Both the position numbers and the translations under genes were made by a program. The notes below the pieces were generated by a model that was given only the letters and a program-made list of their open reading frames with translations, did not search any database and was not told the origin of the DNA. This document shows positions 26,526 to 37,400 of a stretch of 64,000 nt of DNA, piece after piece. The stretch spans positions 12,657,001-12,721,000 of the forward strand of contig NC_046683.1 of assembly GCF_009870125.1 (NCBI RefSeq), read 5' to 3'. This stretch comes from Drosophila pseudoobscura (taxonomy: Eukaryota > Arthropoda > Insecta > Diptera > Drosophilidae). Every line of letters starts with the position of its first letter. The first letter of the stretch is position 1.

Positions 26526-27562
26526 AACCGCAACATCTGGCGAGATCGTTTGCAGCGCCTGTACTCTGAACCCCTTGGCCCGGCTCGTGTTGCGTTTGCG
26601 TCCGTCACTGATCTTGTAAACAATTACCCCACTGAGGTTTATGCTACTCTTAACAGAGATTGTTGTTCAATGCTCCAGATCGCCGATCCCAGCTTTCAGA
26701 TTGTAAGTATATTCTATTTTCAGTATTCCCACATTTACATTTATAGTGCACTGTCAACAACAACAAATTGCTTAAGCAAATGATGCACCAAGTACCTCCA
26801 AAAAGGGGGCTCCGAGTCCCAGAGGAGTAGGGAGGAGGGAGACAGAAGGGACTCTCCGATCCGATGACGTTAGGGGGCTCTCTCAAACAATTGGAAAAAC
26901 ACATTTTCTCCTTACTGCTGCTGCTGTAGATTTGTAATGCATGTGGATTTTGGAACCGGAATCGATTTTCGGAATCAATTTCATTTGTTGCGAACTCAAA
27001 GTTCGATGCTTATCGCTGGAGGCCAAAAGTGAAATTCTCTTTTAGCTTCTGTCTGATACCCGGAAACCTGGCTGTACAGGAACCACCGAGGTCTGTGACA
27101 TTAGTACATGTACCCGGTGATGCACAGATCTAGGAGCTGTTTTTCATTCCAGACTATTTGGATATTAAATCATATATATGTCGGATCGTAAGGCTATATT
27201 CTTTAGAAGTTAAGAAGTTAAGTTCGCCGGACAGTTGTGATCTATCCCGAAGGACAGCAAGGAGCTACCTGCAATGGGAATGCGACCTACCCAAGCCGTT
27301 CGACTGCGGCATTAATGGTGAGTCCTTACTTCAGACTCCACTAGAGATCTCTACTCCATCCGATAGCTAACCTTTCTGATGGTAACCCCAAACCACCATG
27401 ACCACAGACTTGACCCCTAGGGCTGGATCCTTAAGAAATTGCTGTGATGGCTTTCAATATCCGTACGAAGGCTCATTGCAAACCGACATATTGGAGAATG
27501 ATCACAGTAACAGAATAAGCCTTCTTTATCCGAAATCGAAGAGTTTGAACGCTTTCAGTTGA
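26526..27562 (+). CDS. unrecognised multi-exon gene or remnant, 5' end unresolved
   Basis: Four open segments join in phase: 26526-26702 (phase 0 in and out), 26930-27116, 27207-27317 and 27408-27562, ending in TGA. Junction signals are CCCTGTCAG|AAC, ATT|GTAAGT, CTGCTGTAG|ATT, CCCG|GTGATG, TTCTTTAG|AAG, AATG|GTGAGT and ACCACAG|ACT. Introns are 227, 90 and 90 nt, normal for flies. The product would be about 200 residues. It begins NRNIWRDRLQRLYSEPLGP, has an ICNACGFWNRNRF stretch and a cysteine-bearing SYLQWECDLPKPFDCGIN, and ends YPKSKSLNAFS. I recognise no domain. No start ATG is found upstream; an internal ATG at about 26670 would give about 160 residues. An alternative acceptor at 27152 implies a 36-nt intron and is unlikely. 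It may be a fast-evolving gene or a decaying copy. Confidence 0.45.
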
Positions 27563-29538
27563 CGAAGAACTCCTGCCAACGAAGAGGATCGACAAGAAAC
27601 AAAACGAGAAACATTAGGTTGGGTGGGCCCAAATATTTCAGGGCTACATAACTGAACGTTATAGCTTTCCTATTTAGAAAACCACGAAACCATGAATCTG
27701 GTCGTTTTCTATCGATCCACCATAGTTGATGGATATGGATTTATAAAGTATTACAGCTCCGATAGATTGAAAATAGATGCTTTAATATCATTCATTGCCC
27801 CATCATGTCCTCCCCTTCGTAGTGAGAGTGTTGCCAGGTCGAATTGCATTTAGTTTTGAATCACAAGGGAGCATTATTATTGAAACAGCTCTATAAATAA
27901 ATGATGGGATAGGGTACCCCTATGGGGTAGAATGAGTCGTAAACAAAAACAAAAGTAAAGCGGAATCACAGAGAACATAAAACGAATATTGATAACGGCA
28001 CAGAGGCCTTCGGTCTTCGCTGTCTGGTCTGTCTTTCGTCTGCTCCTAGAAGAGGCGTCGCTCTTCCAGAGAGCCCCCAGCGATCGATTGACGTCAATCG
28101 TCGCATCGAAATCCTGGTGAAATGTCAAACGATCAAAAACCCGTAAACACCTTTTCACATGGACTCTGGACCCGGCACGGCGTCGGTCGAAAGCGAATCT
28201 CTGGCCGCTGGAGATGCCGATTAGAGCTGATAAGAGTGGGGATGGGATGGGAGCAACGGAATGATGCCCAGACATTGACACCACCAAAACCACCTGAATG
28301 GACAGTGCCAGAGGGAGAAGGCCTGTCGCGCTGCTTGACACAGTTTCTCGAAAGATTCGGAATTTGGCATTGACAGAGATAGACTACGAGTCGCAGCTCT
28401 CTATCTCTCTCTTTTGATCTTTGGGAAGTCTCTATTTCTGACCCTACAACTCTTCTCTATCTTTATCTCTCTCTTGCACTCTTTGCGGTCGCTTTGTTGT
28501 TTCTTATCAGGGAAGGTGCATCCCATATCCCATTCAACCAAGCGCACAGACACAGAGGGAGAGGACATGGACGATGCAGAGGCCGAGGCCGAGAGGGAGC
28601 AGAGATTTTTTGTACTTTGCATCCCAGCTCGCTTTACACTGAACTATGGGTCAAAGAGCCCGATATTTTAACATAAAGTACAATTTTTCTTAGAAAACTT
28701 ATTTTTTTTTAAGTTTTTACATATTACAGTACATTAGATTATAAAAATGTGCCATATAATTTTAAAGCTCGACTCATCGAAAATAATTCAAGAATATTGA
28801 CATACCTTTTTACCATCTGTTGTGGCTGTTAAGTGAAATAAACATGTAAATTTGGCAAGTAACCATGCAATTATGCAAAATCATTGGCGATTATTAGTTT
28901 CTTATGATTTTGTATATTTTCTCGAGTCTGTTTTTTACATCTAAAGTCTAAGAAATGTAATCCTGTTTCCTAGACGTAAAACTTTTATCGACTAAACCGG
29001 CATAGAGGTTACCCTTTTAGTAATCTTTACTGCCGGGTTTCGAAAAAATAAAGAAAATATTAACATGAAATCCTTAAATAAACAGCAGGGATGTGACGAC
29101 ATCTACGTTTTAAAATCAAAATTAAAATGCCGACCTAAATAAATCAGTTTTTTTTTATATTAAACCTAGGTTTCTTTTTAAATTAATTAATTTATTATTT
29201 TTATTTATTTCATGTAAAGTGTTGCTACTTTTATGTTATCCTGCTAGTCTCAACGAGTTTTACATATGATGATATATGATATAATTCTAACATTGGTACA
29301 CAACAAAATAATCAAAATTATCATATTTGTAATTAAATTGAAAACTAAAAATATAAAAAAAAATGTTATAGTATTTAATTTACTAATATATTTACATATG
29401 TAAATGCATATGCATACAAAATTGGACTTTGTGCCAGCAAAATTGTTATTTTTGACCATAGTGCAGTGCAAGAAAAGCGTTGGTTGGGGGCCCCTGTCTC
29501 CCTTATCGGCAAACTCAATGCCGCGCTTCCCTTTCTCA

Positions 29539-29562
29539 CTCTCTCTCTCTCTCTCTCTCTCT
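29539..29562. repeat. CT dinucleotide repeat upstream of the lipase gene
   Basis: A perfect CT tract. On the other strand it is GAGAG, the core of GAGA-factor sites, which are common in fly promoters. Confidence 0.85.
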
Positions 29563-29823
29563 GGCTCTGCCGAAAAGTTACGTTCCGAAGCACTCAGACA
29601 ACCGTTCGGCTGCAGTTTTCTGTTCGTCTTCGGCTTCGTCTTGAGCTTGCTTGGTGAATAAAAATTGCGTGAGTGGCGGTTGATCGGCTCATTGCTGCAG
29701 CGGGATCCACAACGAAACAATCAATCGCACTGGAGTAACGGATTGTTACCCGTTCTGGAAAGCTCAACAAAGCACAAACTAAGCAGAAAACTAACGGCAG
29801 CCGCCATTCCTTCGAGTGGACAG

Positions 29824-29846
29824 GCAGACAGACAGACAGACAGACA
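29824..29846. repeat. CAGA tetramer repeat
   Basis: About five CAGA units in the presumed lipase 5' leader or promoter. Confidence 0.85.
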
Positions 29847-29978
29847 GCCAGGCACAGAGAGGAACAGGGACAGCAGACGATAAGATTAACGTTAACTTAA
29901 TTAAAGACAAACAAAATATTAAAGAAAGCACGCAACCATCGGACCGATCCAAAGCCCATATCGAGTGGATCCGAGCAT

Positions 29979-30006
29979 TATAGAACAGTCAGAGTGCCAG
30001 TCAGTG
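29979..30006 (+). promoter_or_regulatory. possible core promoter of the lipase gene
   Basis: A TTATAGAA word at 29979 is followed by TCAGTG at 30001, which resembles the fly initiator TCAGTY. The spacing is slightly shorter than usual for TATA to initiator, and I see no clear DPE. This is a weak prediction; a start further upstream, near the CT tract at 29.55 kb, is equally possible. Confidence 0.2.
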
Positions 30007-30201
30007 CAAGTGTCGGCTGCGCGTTCAAGTGATTTGTGACTGCGACTGTGTCTGCGTGTGTGTGTGTGTGAGTGTGTGCCCCCAAAGCCCCTTCAGGAAT
30101 TATGCATGAAGAGTGACAATAAGAACAAAAAGAAACAACAGAACTATTAACAGTACTTACATCAGAATAACTAAAGAAGTGACACCTAAGTGGACCACAC
30201 G

Positions 30202-32794
30202 ATGTATGTGGCCAATACCACTGGCGGCCTGATGCTGCAGACCATGCTCTACCTGGCGAATCACACCAGTCGAGCGGCAGTCAACACTTTGATCGACCTG
30301 CCACCGGCCCCCAAAAGCGGTAAGCGATTGCAACATCCCCCAACCCCATGGTAAACCGCATGAAACATTGCCAGAATAGTAGCTCTCGATTACAGTTTTA
30401 GTGGTTTAGAAAACCAGTAACCAAACAGTAACACCCCCCTCCCCCACCGCAAATATACATATGTATAAACAACCTCTCAGCAAAGGAGGTGGAGTGGTCT
30501 CAAAGTGGTCTCTTGGCCTCTTCTCGTTGGCTTTTTTGTGGGTTTCTTGTTGGCTCAACAAAAACACAGATCTCCAGGGAAAGCTCTTCTTCAGCAAAAA
30601 GATCTCTATCGGTCTGGGGCCTTAGCAACAAATGGAAGGGCGCTGATTCGATGGGGGCTTTTTGAATAATTGCCACATAGGCAGAGGCAGTCGCAGTGGC
30701 AGAGGGCTGGGCGGAGTGGATGGGCTCGGAGTGGATACGCCTATCTAATCGAAAACTTCCGATACAAAGCGGAAAGCAGCAGCATGGATGTACTTATAGT
30801 AAATAGAAGCAGACGCGAGGCCCGCGATAAAAAAGATACAAAGCAATGACGACAATGATCATCCGAGCGGAAGACTGGCCGAGGCATCGGTTGTTGCATG
30901 CATCAGTGGGCCCCGTCGAGGGAAGGTTAAGATAGGCATATAAAGAATAGGAATTTCAAAATTGATAATCAGAAATCATGGATCGGTGGATCGGTGAATC
31001 AGTGAATTCTTTTTTGATGATCTGTTTCGAAGAACCATCAGCCTGATCAGCAGGTTGTCTTTTAGTTACTGATTTACTATTTATAATAGATTAAAGAGCT
31101 TATCGGAACACCTGCCAGGGAACCACACGCGTACTCGTACTCGTAGAAATCAAGACCCAGTCTACAATAATTCTCAATCCGATTTTGTATTGCAGATATC
31201 AACGAGGTGAAGTGCTTTGGGGTCTACGGCTGCTTTCCCATTAACGGGCCGTGGAACACGGTGACGCGTTCGATCAATGTTCATCCACAGAAGCCCTCGG
31301 AGATCGAGCCCCACTTTACGCTCTACACACGTCCTGCCCTCGATCAGCCCAAATATCTGGACCTCAACGATCCGGACAGTGTACAGAATATGGGCATTAA
31401 TAGAAAGGGCAAGATCTACCTGCTTGTGCACGGGTACCTGGAGTCAGGCGAGATCCAGTGGATGCTGGACATGGCCAAGGCGCTGCTGAAGCACGAGCCA
31501 GAGGGCGAGGCCGCTGTCATTTCGATCGATTGGGGCGGCGGCGCCAGTCCGCCGTATGTGCAGGCGGTGGCCAACATTCGTCTGGTGGGTGCCATCACAG
31601 CGCATGTGGTGCACATGCTGTACGAGGAGCTGGGCCTGCCCAATCTGGACAACGTTCACATCATCGGCCACTCGCTGGGAGCCCATCTCTCCGGCTATGC
31701 TGGCTATCACCTGCAGCGAGACTTTGGCCTGAAGGTGGCACGCATTACGGGGTTAGATCCGGCGGCACCACTCTTCACGGACACCGATCCCATCGTCCGG
31801 CTGGATCGTACGGATGCCCATTTCGTAGATATCGTCCACACCGATGCCAATCCTCTGATGAAGGGTGGCCTCGGCATCAATCAGCGGCTGGGTCATGTCG
31901 ATTTCTTCCCGAACGGCGGCTTTGACAATCCCGGTTGCGACAAGAAGCTGCAAGACGTGATGAAGAGCAATCGTAAGGCGACCCTTTTCACCACCATGCA
32001 ACAGTTCCTCGGCTGCAATCACATCCGGAGCCAGCAGTTCTTCACGGAGAGCATCGGCACCCAGTGTCCTTTCATGGGCATCACCTGCGACTCCTTCGAT
32101 GTAAGTGGCTCACAAAGCATTTCACATCAGACACATGCCTTACTAATCTCTCTTCATCTCCTCTGTTATTCCGCAGAGCTTCAAGGAGTTCAAGTGCACC
32201 AGCTGCGATGATCCCGGCCACACGTGCCTGCGCATGGGCTTCCACAGCCAGGAGGATTACCAGGAGCAGGTGGAGCGGGGCGAGCTGAGACAAGGCGACT
32301 CCCCGGGCGTCTTCTACCTGACGACCGGCGACAGTAAGCCCTTCTGCCGCCTCCACTATCGCATCACGGTGCGTGTGTCCAGCCACGATGAGAGCACTCT
32401 GCATGGCGGCGAGGTGGGCATTCTCTCCATTCGCTTGCATGAAGCAGCAGCCGCAGCTGCAGCCGGGCACGACCGGAAGAAGAAGGCCACCACAGAGCTT
32501 ATGAAATTCTCACACAAGGCCATGTACTTTGAGCCGGGCTACGAGTACAAGGCGCTGGTGCCCGGCAAAGAGCTGCAGGAGCCGGACCACGCCACCGTCT
32601 ACTGGGAGTACCCAACGAGCATCCTCAATCCGCTCACCTGGCGCATTCTCTCCTCACCGCGCATCTACCTGGAGTACATACTCATCGAGTCGATGGAGTC
32701 CAGCGATCTCTACCTGAAGCTCTGTCCCCAGCATGAGGGGGCCATCCTATCCGGCGCTGAGAACGTGCTCCGCACCAGTTATTGCAAGGACTAG
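30202..32794 (+). CDS. pancreatic-lipase-family triacylglycerol lipase with PLAT-like C-terminus
   Basis: Three coding exons: 30202-30319, 31196-32100 and 32177-32794 (1641 nt, 546 residues). Junctions are AGCG|GTAAGC to TTGCAG|ATA and CGAT|GTAAGT to CCGCAG|AGC, in phase. The alpha/beta-hydrolase domain (about 45-350) has the oxyanion segment LLVHGYLESG, the nucleophile elbow GHSLGAHL with Ser199, Asp227 in GLDPAAPLF, and His315 in GCNHIRS, so the catalytic triad is complete. The lid loop before His315 is short. The C-terminal part (about 385-540) contains a FCRLHYRITVRVSSHD strand pattern like a PLAT/LH2 domain, with an alanine-rich loop. The start codon shown lacks a strong signal peptide, unusual for this family; a further upstream exon cannot be excluded. 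It may correspond to the melanogaster X-linked lipase CG5966, from memory only. Confidence 0.9.
30320..31195 (+). other. lipase intron 1
   Basis: This 876-nt intron splits codon 40. It has a good donor (GTAAGC) and acceptor (TTGTATTGCAG). No other feature was seen in it. Confidence 0.75.
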
Positions 32795-32988
32795 TGGGGG
32801 AACACCAGTTGGTATTTTATTATAGTATTTTCTAATTGCTCGCGAAATTAACAACAACAAAACACACACAAAAAACAAAACGACAAAGGAATTCGCTGGA
32901 GACAGCACCATTATTTATTTGTAATATAATATAATTTTTCTTTTTTTTTGAATATTTAAATGTGTAATTTTAGTTAAGTCTTAATTTA

Positions 32989-32994
32989 AATAAA
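32989..32994 (+). terminator. candidate lipase polyadenylation signal
   Basis: An AATAAA lies about 195 nt after the lipase stop, in an AT-rich 3' flank. The surrounding 50 nt recur in diverged form at about 34628-34683. Confidence 0.5.
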
Positions 32995-33069
32995 ATATAT
33001 AAATTTAAAAGATAAAATATGCACACAACTATTAGTCAAAGGGATCAAATTCCTGTTCGAATCGCAACA

Positions 33070-33191
33070 GGCGGACTATCCTGGCGGCCCAACTGACTGG
33101 GGAAAGCCACGAGGAACCCCAACTTGTAATTCAGTAACATAATTGAGAAATTTTAAATGGTAGTTTCCGTTGGGCGGACTATCCTGGCGGC
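33070..33191. repeat. 19-bp direct repeat pair downstream of lipase
   Basis: The word GGCGGACTATCCTGGCGGC occurs identically at 33070-33088 and 33173-33191, followed in both by C(C/A)CAAC or similar. It marks a local duplication in the disturbed lipase 3' flank. Confidence 0.7.
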
Positions 33192-33236
33192 ACAACGAGA
33201 TGAGGCTTTTATAGGGAGCACCGACCAACCGTAAAT

Positions 33237-34400
33237 ATACGAATTCAAGGTTTATATTCGTCGTTGTTATTATTCCGTCGAATATTACTAGCTAGATAGA
33301 ACCCTCAGCCCTGCCCACATAATTTTATCCGATTAATGAAACTCTTTTCTACTTGACGTTTTTATTTTAAATACTTGCTTTTATTGGATTTCTTTATACA
33401 CCATTTGTTTTTAAATATACTTTTGAAAATGTGAAGATACTGCTTAAAGTATGCGTTGGAATGGGACTCAACGGTGGACTGTCATCAGTCTGCACCATCG
33501 ACACAGTTCCCGGACATCGCAGATCAGGGCGGCCGATATGCACAGCTGTGGGAAGGTGGAGTAGGATATTGTAAGTTTAAGAATTTGGGCAGATATCGCG
33601 TCTTTCCACTCACCTTTTTGATCGGACACTAAAACTCTCCTTGCCGCTTGCAGCTTCGGCCTCATCGTGGACATCGCAAACGAGAGCCTTGGCGCTGGGG
33701 AGGGGAGTGTCACACCCCACTGGCCATGCAGATGTGGAAACACTTTGTGCGACTGTGCAGATACGTGTGATTGCGCATCCGGTCTTCACACGGCCCGGAT
33801 GTCACTGAACTTTGACAGAAGTTGACAGTGATCCTCTCCAGGCCGGTCTTGTCGTTCAGCCAGTACACAAATCCCTCTAGGCGGCAATGTTGTTCACCTG
33901 CGTGGTATGCATGGAAGCAAGGGTTATTCTGTAGGGGGAATTCCCCCAGAGGCGGGGCTGCGGCTCTGGCCCGTCTTGATCAAAGTCCCCGGTGCTCCAG
34001 TCGCTCCAGTACACGTAGTCCTAGCTGCCAACCAGTACCTGACACTTGTTGCCATCCAGAGTCTCGTCTCCAGGTCGAATCTGAGCTCCCGGCCATGATT
34101 ATAGCTCGGATCCGGCGTATTAAGTACGAGGGGAGGGGGGCAATCTCTGTCCGGCTGCCCACCCCTTCCACTCTGTACGCCACCTGTCGACGAAATATGA
34201 AATGGAAAATACCGAAAAATACCAAAAAAATACTCGACATATTCCTCGTTTTTGATCTTTCGTCGAATATTCCCAGCTATATAGAACATTTAGCCCATAT
34301 ACGCACATAATTTTATAGGATTGATGAATCAATTTTCGACTTGATTGGCTTAATTTAAATAATTGCTTTTATTGGATTTCTATTTAACGTTGAACATGAA
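33237..34400. repeat. diverged direct repeat pair flanking the LRP-like remnant
   Basis: The left copy (about 33280-33405) and the right copy (about 34255-34385) share, in order, TCGTCGAATATT, AGCTA(G/T)ATAGAAC, CACATAATTTTAT, CGACTTGA or CTACTTGACG, and TTGCTTTTATTGGATTTCT. The spacing within the copies is conserved. The decayed LDL-receptor-family fragment lies between them, so the repeats may be ends of a duplication or of an inserted element. Confidence 0.6.
33479..34075 (-). pseudogene. decayed fragment of an LDL-receptor-related (LRP) gene
   Basis: Minus-strand reading shows pieces of an LDLR-type protein in shifting frames. DETLDGNKCQVLVGS is followed by a stop, then DYVYWSDWSTGD (a YWTD-propeller blade, 33997-34024). 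After a frameshift near 33880 comes LEGFVYWLNDKTGLERITVN, then HSRTKCFHICMAS (an EGF-like start), KALVCDVHDEAEAA and GKESFS. A 68-nt intron-like gap (33546-33613, AAAAAG|GTGAGT to TTCCCACAG) splits an LDL-A repeat whose second half reads LCISAALICD, then GNCVDGAD one frame over. At least one stop, two frameshifts and missing cysteines make it non-functional. The retained intron argues for a DNA-level duplicate, not a retrocopy. LRP5/6 (arrow) is my best guess for the parent. Confidence 0.6.
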
Positions 34401-37400
34401 TTTTATATGATTGATGAAATTGACAAAATGACAATGGTATATTGTATACCGATATACCGTAAATATACCGTCGGTTCAATTTTGACCTCAAAAAATACCC
34501 ATAAGTAAAATCACCCTGTAGGGGCGCCACTTAGCAAGGACATGCACTGAAGGGGCGACGGCTGGGTGTGTGTCTCTGCTGTGGGAACACTGTTGGGCAC
34601 TGGGAACACCGCCAGAGTGCGCCATTATTCATTATTGTAGTCGGGTCTTAACTTAAATAAAATATAAAAATTGAAAAGAAATTAGTACTTGAGAGGAGTA
34701 CCGAGTACTGAATGTTGTTAGGAAAGAGAGATAACCTTGAGCTTCCCCTGATCTGGCCCTATTTTTTTTATTTATATGTGGATAAAACCACTTCGGGAAA
34801 CCATGGATGGTTCCAAAGAAGAAAGATGGGAAATTTAATGGCTGGTTGATTTCCCCGTGCAATGAATAGATACGATCACCGGGGCATACCATACCCATTC
34901 CGGCGGGGCCAGTGCCAGTTTCAGACCAGGTATCCAAGTAATCTTGCCGTGGAGCTACCTATAACTCAAATCAGCTGTGGCTCAGAGTTTCTAATGAATT
35001 AAGCAGAGGGGCAGGCATAAATTCCATGTCAGAGATCCTTCGTTTCGCTTCGCATCGCATCGCATCGTTTCGCTGTCGTTGTGTTTGTTGTTTGTGGATG
35101 TTAATATTTTAAATGCTTATCGCACCGAATGTATCTATCGCATGCATGTGTATCTTTTACATATAATTGATATTATCTGCATTGATTTGACTCGTTTTCA
35201 ACCCGGGCTTGCCTTTGCCTTTACCTTTTGGTTCTGCTTCGGCTTCGGTTTCGGTTTCTGCTTTCGTTTCTGATTGTATTTGGTGTTGTTGTGGTCTTTG
35301 TTTTATTATGGAACATTTGGACATTCCAATGACACAGCCACAGCCACAGCCCCAGTCGCAAGCCCCCAGCCCCCCAGGCCAGTCGCTGCCTCCAATGTTG
35401 GCCCATAAATATGTTGACAGAGACAGAGAATCGGAGCTGGGATTGGAGTCGCAATCGGAATCGGAGTCGGACTCTGAGAGAGGCAGAGACAGTTGATGAT
35501 CATGTTGACAATGTTTCGCTGGGAGTTCATTTCGTTTCTTGGAAATTGAAATTGTTTGAAAACGTTTTCATGTTCTGAACTTTCCGTTGCCCCACCTGTC
35601 CCTCTGTCACTCTCTCTCTCTCTACACAGAGTCTTCTCTGCGTCTCCCTCTCCCCAATGTATTCCCATGATATGCATTCATTAATAATGTTAATCGATTT
35701 GGGATAACTCTCAGTCCAAGTGTGTTCCCAGAGATCTCTTTCTGGGGCTCTCCCTCACACACAGTTGCCACCGAATGTCATTCTCTGTCACTTGTTGCAT
35801 GCTGCACGAATGAGGATGATGGGTATGGGTATGGTTATAGGTATGGGAATGGGAATGGGGGGCTACTACAGAAGCCACAATACAAATTGTTTGTCATTTG
35901 GTAAGTGCCTCCCCAATTGCTTGCAGCTGCAACCCGTTCCCCAGCGCTAGTGGCAGTGGCAGTACCAGTACCAGTCCGCCTCTTAATTAGTTCACCTTCG
36001 CCTCTACTCCACTCCACTCCGCTTCCTTCTCCATTACCCCGCCACCAGCCCGTTCTCCTCTGGCATCCATCAGCTCCGCATAAATCAGACGCCAGAGCGG
36101 GCGGCGGCTGAGGGACATCAAATGGAACTCAAATCAAAATGTCATAATTCCAGACGGGGCAACATCAGCGACAATACGTCAACATGGTCCTCTCTCCTCT
36201 CCTGTGGCAGACTCCGTTCCTAACCCTTCCATCCCCGCCATCTATTTTCCACCCACTCATCCGCTCCGCCACTCCGCCATTTAATTAGTCGCCCGCGCCA
36301 ATGTCGCAAACAAATCACATAATTATGATTGAGCGCAGGCAGCGTCAACTCTTTGCCGTGGATTCATTCCGTTTCCCCCTGCTCTGGCACCGATCTTTCA
36401 CCTCCATCTCCCGGCGCTGTGGCAGCATTTTGGGGTTTGGTTTCCTTTATGGGACGTCAGAGAGACGCGTGCATAAATATAAATCAGGGCCGGCTCACAG
36501 CTGCCGTAATTGAATGCAAATGTCCATCCAAAAATACGACGACGACTCCACTCTAGTGGAGCTCTCTCTTTCTCTCATCTATTCCCCGCTCCGAGGAGGC
36601 GACAATCTGCTCTAAATTATCACATGTAGGTGCCGTGCCGTTCCGTTTTCCCCTCCCCACCGTACGCCCTTGCTCTCCCACTGCGATGCTCCATTGTGTT
36701 TGCTGGCGATGCGTGGAAAACTAATTTCCCACTCCCCCAGATTCGCCCCCTCCTTCCGCACAGCATTCATTCCCTTTTGGGAAAGCATTTTCCTGTGCCA
36801 TTCATCTTGTGCATTTTTCTGATATTCATAATTTGTGGCGTGTGCGCTCTCCATCCATCCATCCATCCCCATGGATTCCCAGCACCGGAGGATGCCGATG
36901 CCGATGCCTGCCCTGCCCTGCCCCTTTAGTGATGTTGTTAAATTGCACCACGTGTTTTTGATAATGACGACATAATTATGCCCAGGAAAAGTGCCCAGAA
37001 GTGGGAAGATGAAGGCTGTGGAATCGCTAGAACCGCGAGAGTAGCTGATTCGCATAGCAACGATTAATCGGAATGGTTCTAGATGCTGGAGCACTCCATC
37101 GAAATTGAAACTCTTAGATCTCTGGTTTTATGAAGGATGCAGCTGGACTATAGCTAGATTCACATTTGAAAGAAAGAAAGTTTAAATGAATAACTAAATT
37201 ATGTAAAAGATTTGTCTTCTATTTGAAATATGTACATAAAAAGCCCTTCAGAAGATTCTTTAGACTTTTAAAAATCCACCAATTGTTCCAAAAGCTTTTC
37301 AAGGATTGATAAAATGACACTCTGCATAAACGTTCAGCCAAAGGTATCAAAATTATGAACAAGCAATTGAGTGAATAATTGCGAGGGTCATGATTGATTC

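Larger units (their letters stand above)
27563..30201. other. intergenic region and lipase 5' leader
   Basis: The part from 28680 to 29400 is strongly AT-rich with no open frame of interest. An AATAAA at 27896-27901 could end the upstream transcript. A long CT tract lies at 29539-29562 and a CAGA tract at 29824-29846. The part from about 29600 to 30201 is probably promoter and 5' UTR of the lipase gene. Confidence 0.45.

Noticed and set aside
27117..27152. 36-nt intron in the unrecognised gene, using the TTTTCATTCCAG acceptor
   Set aside because: Too short for a fly intron. The TTCTTTAG acceptor at 27206 gives a normal 90-nt intron in the same phase.
28159..28224. 22-codon frame encoding MDSGPGTASVESESLAAGD
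   Set aside because: It looks coding-like, but is tiny and has no splice donor, partner exon or conservation data.
27877..28341. 154-codon minus-strand open frame
   Set aside because: No recognisable domain, mixed composition, no splice or promoter context; likely chance.
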